A DNA stretch of 64,000 nucleotides from Actinomycetota bacterium. GTDB lineage: Bacteria; Actinomycetota; Thermoleophilia; Solirubrobacterales; 70-9. Each line of letters starts with the position of its first letter. The stretch's first letter is position 1. The notes beneath the pieces were generated by a model. It was not told the DNA's origin, made no database searches, and saw nothing but the letters and a program-made list of their open reading frames with translations. Location of the stretch: NCBI GenBank assembly GCA_018268675.1, contig JAFDWB010000089.1, positions 281,713-345,712 of the forward strand. Direction: 5' to 3'. The translations under genes and the position numbers were made by a program. Shown here in pieces: positions 8,759-17,351 of the stretch.

Positions 8759-9774
8759 GAACCTGCCTCAGAGGCCCTGACCCGCAGCTTTGCCGCTCCT
8801 GGCGGGTGCGTGGTCGCATCGAAGAAGATCAGCTCGTCGACCGCGACCCGCCCATAGATGTCCAGCTGCCGTGCGAGGCGATCGGCTTTGGCTCCGCCGG
8901 GGAGCATCGAGACCGCCACCGCCCTCCCGGGGCTCTCGCTGAGCGCGGCCGCGATATGGGCGTCCTCGTCTCCCAGCGCACTGCCGAACACGACGGTGTC
9001 GAGGTCGTTGCGCTGCAGTCTGTCCAGGCAGTGGGCGAGGTACTCGTTTCCCTCGATGACCTCCAGCTTGTCTTTCGCCGAACCCTCCGTGACAAGGAGC
9101 GGCCGGGCGTCCGGGTCGCCGTCGATAGGTTGACCGAATTGCTCGAGCAGCGTGGTGATGCGCTGACGCGTCAGCTTGAAGACCGTGCCGTCGCCGGCCA
9201 CCACGAGATGGAGGGCGCCGTGAAGGAAGTAGATCGGCACCTGGCCGACCTCGACCGGCGCACGCGCCGGGTCGAACTCACAGCGGCCACCCCAACGAAA
9301 ATGGTCGAGGAACGGCGTGAAGTCCCCGCCATAGGCCATTGCCCAATAGATCAGCAGGTCGTAGTTGGTCGTGAAGACCCACTCGAACTCCGCCATCGCG
9401 TCCTTGATCGCCTGTCGAGTCTCACCGGGCACCGCGTCGCGATTGATGTGGACGTTGCGGACCGCCGATCCCAGCGCGGTCTGGATGCTCCGGTATCGCG
9501 CGTACAGCGGCGCCGTGTCGATGCCGACGACGGAGCACACGCGAATCGCCGTCAACAGGTCGCCGAGGGCGCGCTCGAAATTCGGGCCGGGGCCGAAAAG
9601 CGCGCGATCCGCCGCCGAAAGATCGGCCGTGCTGGCGTGCTCGAAAAGGGTCGGGTAGCCGAACGGATCCCAGACATGGCGGCTGAGACCGTTGCCAATT
9701 AACAACGTTTCCCAGGAGCAACTCTCGGCGACCTCCCCCCAAGGTCGGAGCGTGCCGTCCGGGAGATCCGTCAT
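8755..9774 (-). CDS. DUF4917 / SIR2-like protein
   Basis: 339 residues. IGNGLSRH (26-33), FTTNYD (134-139) and LHGALH (184-189) are the nucleotide-binding and catalytic-type motifs of SIR2-like proteins in the DUF4917 group. Some SIR2-like proteins deplete NAD+ in phage defence; whether this one does is unknown. Base composition is clearly lower in GC than in neighbouring genes, which suggests transfer. It appears to stand alone: the 205 bp upstream (9775-9979) hold nothing I recognise. Confidence 0.65.
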   Translation of the reverse strand: MTDLPDGTLRPWGEVAESCSWETLLIGNGLSRHVWDPFGYPTLFEHASTADLSAADRALFGPGPNFERALGDLLTAIRVCSVVGIDTAPLYARYRSIQTALGSAVRNVHINRDAVPGETRQAIKDAMAEFEWVFTTNYDLLIYWAMAYGGDFTPFLDHFRWGGRCEFDPARAPVEVGQVPIYFLHGALHLVVAGDGTVFKLTRQRITTLLEQFGQPIDGDPDARPLLVTEGSAKDKLEVIEGNEYLAHCLDRLQRNDLDTVVFGSALGDEDAHIAAALSESPGRAVAVSMLPGGAKADRLARQLDIYGRVAVDELIFFDATTHPPGAAKLRVRASEAGS

Positions 9775-9979
9775 CGGTCATCGGTCGATGTCGTTCGCCA
9801 CCGCGCCGGAGACATATTCAGAGCCGAATAAACGCTGGCGAAATTCCTTGAACTCCTCGCCTGCGTTTCGGATGGCCCATGCATCGGTCCCCCATTATGC
9901 GCGGCCGTCCGGCGCCCTTGTCGGTGGTGCCCCGAAGATGAGGCGATGAGTCCTTTGGCGCCGTGGCCAGGAACTACAG

Positions 9980-12085
9980 CTACGACGACCGATCGATGCC
10001 GGTGACCTCGCGGCGGAACGGCACCGTGTCGCCGCGGTCGGTCGGCTCCTCGAGCTCCTCGGCGTAGCGGCGGCCTTCCCAGACGGCGGCGGCGATCGTC
10101 CCCGGGGACCAGCAGTCGCCGACCGCCTGCACCGTTCGCAGGTTCGCGTCGTCCCACTCGGCGCGGCGCTCCAGCAGCTCGCGGTAGAGGGCGTCCTCGG
10201 GCAGTCGGGCGGTGACGAGCACGGCGGCGTCGGCGGGCAGGTGGCGCTCGCGATCGGTGAAGACGCAGCGGGTGAGGACGCCGTCCGCGACGGTCGCGGC
10301 GACGGCGCGGGAGGCGACGATCTCGACCTCGAGCTCCAACAGGCGCCGCTGGATCCGGTGCTGCTCCATCGTCGCCAGGGTCCAGTTGGAGACCGCGTGC
10401 GCGGGCGTCACCAGCGCGACGCGGCGGCCGGCGCGGGCCAGCAGCTCGGCCAGGACGCCGCCCATGTAGTAGTGGTCGTCGTCGAAGACCACGACGCGCT
10501 CGCCCTCCGGCAGCCGCCCGGCCATCAGGTCGTCGGGCGTCAGCACCGGCAGCGCCGGGTCGAGGGGGATCGGGGCCGTGTGGTGGCGGCCGACGCCGTC
10601 GGCGCGCCAGCGGGCGCCGGTGGCGACCGCGACGTGGTCGAAGTCGTAGCCGAGGATCTCGTCGGCGCTCACCTCGCTCTGGGCGCGCTCGACCGTGCGC
10701 AGGCGTTCGATCTGGGCCTCGCGATAGTCGGCGACCCGCACGTAGCTCGCCAGGCCGGGCAGCCGGGCCTCCGCCGCGGCGCGCCCGCCGAGCGCGTGGG
10801 AGGCCTCGGCGAGGATCACCTCGTAGCCGCGGTGGCCGAGCGCTTGCGCCGCCTCGAGGCCGGCGGGGCCGCCGCCGACGACCAGCACCTTCGCCTCGCT
10901 CGCCCGCGGGCGGATCCGCTCGGGATGCCAGCCGCGCCGCCACTCCTCCCCCATCGTCGGGTTCTGGGTGCAGCGGATCGGCGACATCGTGAAGTCGCCG
11001 GCCACGCAGATGTTGCAGCCGATGCACTCGCGGATGTCGTCGAAGCGGCCCTCTTCGATCTTGCGCGGCAGGTAGGGATCGGCGATCGAGGGCCGCGCGG
11101 CGCCGATCAGGTCCAGCACGCCGCTCCTCACCATCCGCACCATCGTGTCCGCCGAGGTGAAGCGGCCGACGCCGACGACCGGCTTCGAGGTGAGCGCCTT
11201 CAGCCCGCGGACGTAGCGCTCCTGTTCGGCCTCCTCGCCGAACCGGGCGGTCACCGAGTCGTCCTCCCAGGCGCCCAGGACGAAGTCCCAGAGGTCGGGC
11301 AGGTCGCCCAGCGCCCCGATCACCTCTTCGATGTCCCCGCGGGTGATCCCCTCGTCGCCGAGCAGCTCGTCGACGGTGATCCGGCACGCCACCGCGACCC
11401 GGCCGGCCGCCTCCTCGAGCGTGTCTTCGAGGATCTCGCGCAGCAGCCGCATCCGGTTCTCCGCCGAGCCGCCGTAGGCGTCGGTGCGGTCGTTGTAGCG
11501 GCGCGAGAGGAAGTGGTGGATGCCGCCCAGCGCGTGCCCGGCGTAGACGTAGACCAGGTCGTAGCCCGCCTCGATCGAGCGCCGGACCGCGGCCCGGTGC
11601 CAGCGGCGCAGGTCGGCGATGTCGTCGAGGTCCATCCGGCGGGCCTGGACCGGATCGGTGGTGAAGGTGGCGACCGGCAGGTGCGCCGGGCCCATCGGCG
11701 CCGTGCGGCTGTAGAAGTTCGGCCCGTTCATCCCGTTGTAGGCGAGCTCGATCCCGGCCAGCGCGCCGTGCTCGTGGACCTTGTCGGCGACCAGCGCCAG
11801 GGCCGGGACGTCCTTGTCGTCCCAGATGCGCGCCTCGATGAACGGCGTGATGTCGGAGGAGTAGTGGATCTCCGCCTGCTCGGTGCAGATCACCGCCCAG
11901 CCGCCTTCCGCCTTGACCTTCCGCATCTCCGCGTGCGCGCTGACGTCCCGATACCCCATCCCGTTGCAGTGCGGCACCTGGAAGAAGCGGTTGCGCGCCG
12001 TGACCGGCCCGATCCGCACCGGCTCGAACAACACGTCGTACCGCGGCGGCCGCCGCGCCGTCTCCCTCACGGTCTCCACGCTCAT
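9980..12085 (-). CDS. Trimethylamine/dimethylamine-dehydrogenase-like flavoprotein
   Basis: 701 residues, aligning along its length with trimethylamine dehydrogenase. The N-terminal TIM barrel binds FMN; Cys40 in QVPHCNG matches the cysteine that bonds FMN covalently. Four iron-sulfur cysteines follow in CIGCNICVAGDFTMSPIRC. A nucleotide-fold domain begins at VLVVGGGPAGLEAA. The family oxidises an amine and passes electrons to an electron-transfer flavoprotein. Pocket residues differ: Gln70 replaces Tyr60, Glu84 replaces Ser74, Ala115 replaces Trp105, and Asp replaces Trp355. The permease gene lies 8 nt upstream, so the permease may deliver the substrate. Confidence 0.85.
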   Translation of the reverse strand: MSVETVRETARRPPRYDVLFEPVRIGPVTARNRFFQVPHCNGMGYRDVSAHAEMRKVKAEGGWAVICTEQAEIHYSSDITPFIEARIWDDKDVPALALVADKVHEHGALAGIELAYNGMNGPNFYSRTAPMGPAHLPVATFTTDPVQARRMDLDDIADLRRWHRAAVRRSIEAGYDLVYVYAGHALGGIHHFLSRRYNDRTDAYGGSAENRMRLLREILEDTLEEAAGRVAVACRITVDELLGDEGITRGDIEEVIGALGDLPDLWDFVLGAWEDDSVTARFGEEAEQERYVRGLKALTSKPVVGVGRFTSADTMVRMVRSGVLDLIGAARPSIADPYLPRKIEEGRFDDIRECIGCNICVAGDFTMSPIRCTQNPTMGEEWRRGWHPERIRPRASEAKVLVVGGGPAGLEAAQALGHRGYEVILAEASHALGGRAAAEARLPGLASYVRVADYREAQIERLRTVERAQSEVSADEILGYDFDHVAVATGARWRADGVGRHHTAPIPLDPALPVLTPDDLMAGRLPEGERVVVFDDDHYYMGGVLAELLARAGRRVALVTPAHAVSNWTLATMEQHRIQRRLLELEVEIVASRAVAATVADGVLTRCVFTDRERHLPADAAVLVTARLPEDALYRELLERRAEWDDANLRTVQAVGDCWSPGTIAAAVWEGRRYAEELEEPTDRGDTVPFRREVTGIDRSS

Positions 12086-12093
12086 CGTGCGGC

Positions 12094-13647
12094 TCACACC
12101 CGTTTGCTCGGCAGGACCGCCTCGCCGCCGGCCACCGGGACCTCGGCGGACCGGGCTTCGCGGCGCTCCTCCAGCTTCGCCCACCAGACGCCGACCACGG
12201 TCAGGGCGACGATCACCGCGAGGGTGCCGAGGGTGAGGGCCTCGAAGCGGCCGCGGGAGACGCCCCATTCTTCGGCGAAGTTGTATTCGAGGCCGACGAG
12301 GGGCTCGATCGTGCCCGGGAAGACCGCCACCCAGCTGCCGAGGACGACGAAGAAGGTGGCGAAGACGGTCGAGATGCGTAGGCCCCAGTCGCCGCCGGGG
12401 ACGACGAAGGGGCGCTCGACCTCGGGGTACCTGCGGCGCAGGACCCAGCAGGCCGGGTAGATGATGATGTAGGACATCAGGACGGTCGAGATCGCCACCG
12501 TGAGGACGATCGAGAAGGTGGTCGCGGCGCTCCCCGAGTTGAGCTGCTGGGCGACGATCACGAACGCCGTCGCCACCGCCCCCGACATCAGGTTGACCCG
12601 CATCGGCGTGCCGAAGCGCTTGCTGAAGGTGCCGAACCAGCGCGGCAGGCCGCCGTCCATCGCGCAGGCCGCGAGGACCCGGTCCGAGCCCATCATCCAG
12701 GCCGCGCCCTGGGTCAGCAGGGTGAAGACGAAGAGGACCGCGGCGATCTTGACGAGGACGCCCTGCAGCGACCCGTAGACGGTGAAGGTGGTGGCGACGG
12801 CCGACATGAAGCCGCTGACGCCGGTGATCTGGTTGACCGGGACGACGAGCAGGATCGAGAGGATCGGGATCAGGTAGCAGAAGGCCGAGACGAAGGCCGA
12901 GCGGGTGATGTAGCGGGGGACGTCGTGCTGGGCGTTCCGCATCTCCTCGCTCGCCGCGGTGCCGGCCTCGAAGCCGCTGATCGCGAAGACGAGGACCGGG
13001 ACGGCGGCGATGAAGCCGGCCAGGGTCGGGCTGAAGCCGCCGATCCCGTAGCCGTGCACCCCGTGCTCGATCGCGTAGATGATCACCGTGATCGTCACGA
13101 TCGCCAGCACCCCGACCTTGACGAAGGCGCCGATCGAGGGGATCCACTTGCCGCGCTTCAGCGAGATCACCGCGACCAGGATCCCGATCCAGACGAAGAT
13201 CAGCTTGAACAGCCAGTCGCCGAGCGAGCCTTCCGGCATCGAGACCAGGTTTTCGTTGACCGCGGCGGCGGAGAGGAAGCACAGCGACCCGCCCAGCCAG
13301 AGCGGGTTCGTGATCCAGTAGAGCATCGCCCCGAGCGCCGACCAGAAGCGCCCGAAGGCGAGTTTCATCCAGACGTAGGGCCCTCCCTCCTCGGCGAAGG
13401 CGCCACCCATCTCCGACATCAGGAAGGCGTAGGGGATGACGAACAGCGGCACCAGGATGAGCATCCAGGTGAACGTCTGACCGCCGAAGCTCGAGATTTC
13501 GCCGAGGACGTCGAGCGACACCACCGTCGCGATCCCGAAGAAGACCAGGTCGAAGAGATTCAGGCTCTTGACCAGGTTCTTTTTCTGTTCCTGCTCGAAA
13601 CTGCTGTCCGGGTCGATCGCGCCGAGCCCGTCCGGTTCACTGCTCAT
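12094..13647 (-). CDS. APC-superfamily amino acid/amine permease
   Basis: 517 residues with about 12 transmembrane helices. The first helix region contains LNLFDLVFFGIATVVSLDVL, and the family-typical FAISGFEAGTAASEEMRNAQ lies near residue 210. APC proteins import amino acids, polyamines or related amines. The flavoprotein gene follows after 8 nt, so both are almost certainly cotranscribed, and the permease may feed that enzyme. Confidence 0.9.
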   Translation of the reverse strand: MSSEPDGLGAIDPDSSFEQEQKKNLVKSLNLFDLVFFGIATVVSLDVLGEISSFGGQTFTWMLILVPLFVIPYAFLMSEMGGAFAEEGGPYVWMKLAFGRFWSALGAMLYWITNPLWLGGSLCFLSAAAVNENLVSMPEGSLGDWLFKLIFVWIGILVAVISLKRGKWIPSIGAFVKVGVLAIVTITVIIYAIEHGVHGYGIGGFSPTLAGFIAAVPVLVFAISGFEAGTAASEEMRNAQHDVPRYITRSAFVSAFCYLIPILSILLVVPVNQITGVSGFMSAVATTFTVYGSLQGVLVKIAAVLFVFTLLTQGAAWMMGSDRVLAACAMDGGLPRWFGTFSKRFGTPMRVNLMSGAVATAFVIVAQQLNSGSAATTFSIVLTVAISTVLMSYIIIYPACWVLRRRYPEVERPFVVPGGDWGLRISTVFATFFVVLGSWVAVFPGTIEPLVGLEYNFAEEWGVSRGRFEALTLGTLAVIVALTVVGVWWAKLEERREARSAEVPVAGGEAVLPSKRV

Positions 13648-13711
13648 CCATCGCTCCTCTCGGTGTTCCCGGCCATACCATCTCGGCTCGGGCCTCGCCG
13701 CGCGAGCGGAA

Positions 13712-14662
13712 TCAGCGCTGAGTTGCGGCGGAAAAATCGATGCTCTGCGCTGCTCCCGGCGGCAGGCCGGGGAATTCCTCCGCCGCGATCAGGTCGCGGC
13801 AGTGCTGGGCGAACGCCTCGGTCAGCCGGGTCGAGGTCGCCGCGGCGAGCGCCGCGAGGCCGAGCAGCATCGCCCGCGGCTCGCCGTCGATGCGGACGCT
13901 GCGCAGCTGCGTGCCGTCGAGCGCGACCTCGGTCGCCGGCCGCGCGTTGATGATCGTGTAGCCGAAGTCGTTCGCCACCAGCGTCCGGATCACCTCCGGG
14001 TTACGCGAGCGCTGCGCCACGGTCGGTCGCAGCCCCGCCGCCTGGAAGAGCGAGTAGAAGTATTCGCGGCTGTGCGGCAGGTCGAGCAGGACCAGGGGCA
14101 GGCCCGCCAGCTCCCGCAGGCCGACCGAGTCGGCGGCCGCCAGCGGGTGGTCGGCGGGGAAGACGGCGTAGGGCGGCAGCGCGGCGAGCGGCTCGAAGGC
14201 GATGTCGCGCTCGAGATCGAGGTCGTAGGTCACCGCCACGCTGAGGCCGCCCTCGCGCAGCAGATCGAAGATCTCCTGCTGGCCCGAGGCGCTGAGCCGG
14301 ACGTGGACGCCGGGGTTCCGCGCCTTGAAGTCGCGGGCGAGGCGCGGCGTGATCAGCGGCGCCAGGGTCACCAGGCAGCCGAGGTCGAGCACGCCACTCA
14401 GCTCGTCGGTCAACTCGGACGCGAAGCGCTCGAGGTCGCCCGCTTCCTGGAGCAGGGCGCGGGCGCGCTCGGCGAAGCGCCGCCCCTCGGGGGTGGGCGA
14501 GACGCCCTGGGCGTGGTGGCGGATCAGAAGCTGGACGCCGAGCGCCTTTTCAAGCTGGGCGATCGCGGCGGAGACCGACGACTGGGCGACCGGGATCGTC
14601 AGCGCCGCCTCCGTGATGCTCCCCGTCTCGCAGGTGGTGACGAAGTACTCCAGCTGGCGCAT
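13712..14662 (-). CDS. LysR-family transcriptional regulator
   Basis: 316 residues from the ATG at 14662 (MRQLEYFVTTCE); a GTG 12 bp earlier is possible. The N-terminal winged helix-turn-helix contains SVSAAIAQLEKALGVQLLIR. A periplasmic-binding-like effector domain fills residues 90-295. The M20 deacetylase gene ends 9 nt before the upstream GTG, so the two form one unit. It could also act on the permease and flavoprotein genes downstream. Confidence 0.9.
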   Translation of the reverse strand: MRQLEYFVTTCETGSITEAALTIPVAQSSVSAAIAQLEKALGVQLLIRHHAQGVSPTPEGRRFAERARALLQEAGDLERFASELTDELSGVLDLGCLVTLAPLITPRLARDFKARNPGVHVRLSASGQQEIFDLLREGGLSVAVTYDLDLERDIAFEPLAALPPYAVFPADHPLAAADSVGLRELAGLPLVLLDLPHSREYFYSLFQAAGLRPTVAQRSRNPEVIRTLVANDFGYTIINARPATEVALDGTQLRSVRIDGEPRAMLLGLAALAAATSTRLTEAFAQHCRDLIAAEEFPGLPPGAAQSIDFSAATQR

Positions 14663-14683
14663 CGTGAAGAGCACACGGAATTC

Positions 14684-15910
14684 TTAACACCGCAGCAGCC
14701 CGGCGATCAGTCGGTCGAGCGCCTGGCGCCCGGCCGCCAGCTCCGCGGCGGCGATGCTCTCGTCGGCGGCATGCGCCACCCGCATGTCGCCGGGGCCGAA
14801 GACGACGACTTCGCAGCCGAGGCGCTCCTTATATAGACCGGCCTCGGTGCCGAAGTCGACCGCCCCGCCGGGCGCGCAGCCGCTGAGCTCGGCGACCCGC
14901 CGCGCCCACTCGCCGTCGGCGCTCGCCGCGAGCGGCGGGTAGGCGGCGATCGGCCGGGCGCTCAGCTCGGCCTCCCCGGCGGCGACCTCGGCGACGCCGA
15001 GGAGGCGGGCGACGATCTCCTCGACCGACTGCCCCGGGATCACGCGCGCCTCGACCTCGAGGTCGCAGGAGTCGGGGACGACGTTCAGCGTGACGCCGCC
15101 GGCGATCGGCCCGATGCCGATCGTCGCGTGCGGGACGCCGAACGACGGGTCCTGGTCCTCGCCCGCGATCGCGTCCTGCAGCTCGTCCAGGGCGACGACG
15201 ACGCGCGCCGCCGCGCGCACCGCGTTGACCCCGGCCGCCGGGGTGCTGGAGTGGGCGGCGCGCCCGGCCAGGTGCAGGGCGAGCGCGGCCTTGCCCTTGT
15301 GGCGGTCGACGACGGTCATCCGAGTCGGCTCGCCGACCACCGCGCCGGCCGGCGGCGCCGCGATGCCGCCGCCCTCGAGGTGCTCGAGCAGCGGCTCGAT
15401 CCCGGCGCAGCCGAGCTCCTCGTCGTGGGAGACGGCGAGGTGGAGCGGCGCCCGCAGCGTCCCGGCCCGCCCCGCCTCGCGCGCCGCCGCGATCGCGACG
15501 GCGAGGAAGCCCTTCATGTCGGCGGTCCCGCGCCCGTAGAGGCGCCCGTCCGCGCGGCGCAGCTCGAACGGGTCCGAGCTCCAGCGCTGGCCGGCGACGT
15601 CGACGACGTCGCCGTGGGCCGCCAGCAGGAGCCCGCCGGGCTGGTCGGCCGGCCCCACCACGGCGTGCAGGACCTGGGTGCCCGGCCGCGTCCCGGAGCC
15701 GACCCAGATTTCGGCGTTCGCCTCCTCGAGCAGGCAGGCGACCTCGGCGATCAGCTCGGTGTTCGACCCGCCCGCGATCGTCTCCCGGGCGACCAGCCGC
15801 CCGAGGATCGCTTCCTCCTCGACCGGCCTGCGGCCCGCGGCCGGGTCGGTCTGGGCCTTCAGGTCAAGATCGCGCACCCTGGGCTCCTTGGGGCGACCGG
15901 CCGGAGGCAT
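14684..15910 (-). CDS. M20 metallopeptidase, ArgE/acetylornithine-deacetylase-like
   Basis: 408 residues. Metal and catalytic positions of M20 enzymes are present: AAHGDVVDV, GRGTADMKG, the catalytic glutamates in SHDEELG, FGTEAG, and the late His in RVAHAADE. The dimerisation domain is inserted at about residues 200-310. The family removes acyl groups from amino acids such as N-acetylornithine. Because it neighbours LysR, permease and amine-oxidase genes, a catabolic deacylase is as likely as an arginine-biosynthesis role. Confidence 0.85.
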   Translation of the reverse strand: MPPAGRPKEPRVRDLDLKAQTDPAAGRRPVEEEAILGRLVARETIAGGSNTELIAEVACLLEEANAEIWVGSGTRPGTQVLHAVVGPADQPGGLLLAAHGDVVDVAGQRWSSDPFELRRADGRLYGRGTADMKGFLAVAIAAAREAGRAGTLRAPLHLAVSHDEELGCAGIEPLLEHLEGGGIAAPPAGAVVGEPTRMTVVDRHKGKAALALHLAGRAAHSSTPAAGVNAVRAAARVVVALDELQDAIAGEDQDPSFGVPHATIGIGPIAGGVTLNVVPDSCDLEVEARVIPGQSVEEIVARLLGVAEVAAGEAELSARPIAAYPPLAASADGEWARRVAELSGCAPGGAVDFGTEAGLYKERLGCEVVVFGPGDMRVAHAADESIAAAELAAGRQALDRLIAGLLRC

Positions 15911-15975
15911 GGCGGCCGTCCGAGGTGCGTCCTGGGCGTCTCATGGCGACCCTGGCAGGCTGTGGCCGCCATGAG

Positions 15976-16123
15976 AGACGGGAGGAACCGTGACGAACCT
16001 CCCCTTTCCTCGACCCGCCTTTCTGAAGACGAGGACCCCGACCTTCTCGACGTCTTCGTGACGAGGTCCCAAATCGGTAACGGATCCGTGGCGGTCCCGT
16101 CACACCCTCGCGACGCTTCCTCC
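15976..16123. repeat. Dispersed intergenic repeat, copy B
   Basis: Second copy of the repeat at 174-262. Relative to copy A it has about 50 extra bases between its left part and the 51-bp core (16,049-16,099). GAAGACG and CGTCTTC in the left half can pair, and ACGGATCCGT is a perfect palindrome. It lies in the 320-bp gap between the M20 gene and DUF1028, followed by the hairpin at 16,144. Confidence 0.65.
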
Positions 16124-16143
16124 GCACCCAGCGTCCCGTCGCC

Positions 16144-16192
16144 GGTGCGTTCGCACTTACCCACACATAGCGTGGGTAAGTGCGAACGCACC
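16144..16192. terminator. Perfect 21-bp hairpin downstream of the DUF1028 operon
   Basis: Bases 16,144-16,164 pair without mismatch with 16,172-16,192 around the 7-base loop ACATAGC. It lies 39 bp past the DUF1028 stop, the end of the monooxygenase/RidA/DUF1028 operon. There is no T-run, so it may stop transcription with help, protect the mRNA end, or be a protein-binding palindrome. Confidence 0.6.
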
Positions 16193-16230
16193 CGGGGGTG
16201 GCCGCGACGGCCGCTCGCGGAACCGACCAT

Positions 16231-16926
16231 CTAGTCCCCCGGGTCCCCCGGCACGCCGTAGGCCGGCGCCCCAGACGGGTCGAGCGCCCGGGTCACGTAG
16301 TCGTCGCGCTGCGGCTCCCAGATCGACCACAGCCGGCGGAGCTCCACCACCGGCGCGCCGTCGGGATCGAAATCGACCCGCAGGTCGGTGATCGGCCAGG
16401 TGGCCTCTCCCACCCCGGACGCGAGCAGCCCCGCCGAGTGCACCGGGCCGGCCTCGCCACCGGCGTCGATCCCGGCCTCGAGGCCGCGCAGCAACCGCTC
16501 CTCCAGCTCGAGCGCGGGATCGCCGGCCTCGAAGGAGGCGACCGCCGCCTCGAGCACGGCCTCGGTGGCGAGCAGGTTGCCCGCGGCGACGCAGCCGGCG
16601 CCCGGGCGGTCGCCGTTGATGCCGAGCGACTCGCTGCCGCTGAAGGCGGCCGAGTCGCCCGCGGCGTCGACCGCGGCGAGCTGGCGGTACTCGGCGTCCG
16701 CCGCCGCGCCGGCGACCGCCGCGACCGCGGCGGCGGCGTCCTTGCCCTCGCGCAGGGCGTCGAGCAAGGCGGGGCCGAGCCGCGGGTCGGTGACGTTCTG
16801 GGTGTTCGCGACGCCGACCCCGGCGGCGACGTAGGCGCAGCGCGAAGGTACCGCCGGGCTCGAGGAGGTGATCGCGATCCCGAACCGGCCGGTTCGCTCG
16901 CAGCGGCCGAGGAGCGAGAAGGTCAT
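16231..16926 (-). CDS. DUF1028 protein, Ntn-hydrolase-like
   Basis: 231 residues starting at MTFSLLGRC (16926), where the ATG overlaps the RidA stop (ATGA). The order TFSLLGR, AITSSSPAVPSR, GVANTQNVTDPRLGP and GNLLATEAVLEA matches DUF1028, which is related in sequence to Ntn hydrolases but has no assigned reaction. It is the last gene of an operon with a RidA-family protein and a flavin monooxygenase, so it may hydrolyse a product of the same pathway. Confidence 0.8.
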   Translation of the reverse strand: MTFSLLGRCERTGRFGIAITSSSPAVPSRCAYVAAGVGVANTQNVTDPRLGPALLDALREGKDAAAAVAAVAGAAADAEYRQLAAVDAAGDSAAFSGSESLGINGDRPGAGCVAAGNLLATEAVLEAAVASFEAGDPALELEERLLRGLEAGIDAGGEAGPVHSAGLLASGVGEATWPITDLRVDFDPDGAPVVELRRLWSIWEPQRDDYVTRALDPSGAPAYGVPGDPGD

Positions 16927-17351
16927 CCGCCCTCCTCCTCCCCGCCGAGCACCGCGGTGGCGTCGATCTCCACCAGCCACTCCGGCCGCGCCAGGGAGCT
17001 GACGACGATCCCGGTCGAGACGGGGTAGACGCCCTTCAGTCGGCGCCCCATGACCCGGTAGACCGGCTCGCGGTAGCGCGGGTCGGTGAGGTAGACGACC
17101 ACCTTGACGATGTGCTCAAGGCCGCCGCCTGCCTCCTTCAGCAGCATCTCGATGTTGGCCATCGCCTGCTCGGCCTGGGCCTCGACGTCGCCGATCCCGA
17201 CGTTCTCGGAAGTGTCCAGGTCCTGGCCGATCTGACCGCGGAGGTAGACGGTGTCGCCCGCGACCACGGCCTGGCAGAGGTCGTTGTCGAGGTTCTGCTC
17301 GGGGTAGGTCTCGCGGGTGTTGAACTTGCGGATGCGGCGGTGGGTGGTCAT
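16923..17351 (-). CDS. RidA-family (YjgF/YER057c) protein
   Basis: 142 residues with the RidA fold: VAGDTVYLRGQIGQD, QAEQAMANIEMLLKEAGGG, and the closing RPEWLVEIDATAVL. RidA proteins hydrolyse reactive enamine/imine intermediates or act as pathway-specific deaminases. The expected substrate-binding arginine of canonical RidA would lie in the ISxxPxxR region, and is not obvious here, so it may be a non-canonical member. ATGA overlaps on both sides place it in the middle of a three-gene operon. Confidence 0.85.
   Translation of the reverse strand: MTTHRRIRKFNTRETYPEQNLDNDLCQAVVAGDTVYLRGQIGQDLDTSENVGIGDVEAQAEQAMANIEMLLKEAGGGLEHIVKVVVYLTDPRYREPVYRVMGRRLKGVYPVSTGIVVSSLARPEWLVEIDATAVLGGEEEGG

Noticed and set aside
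9775..9979. Small plus-strand frame upstream of the SIR2-like gene
   Set aside because: It overlaps the start of that gene on the other strand and has no ribosome site or recognisable domain.
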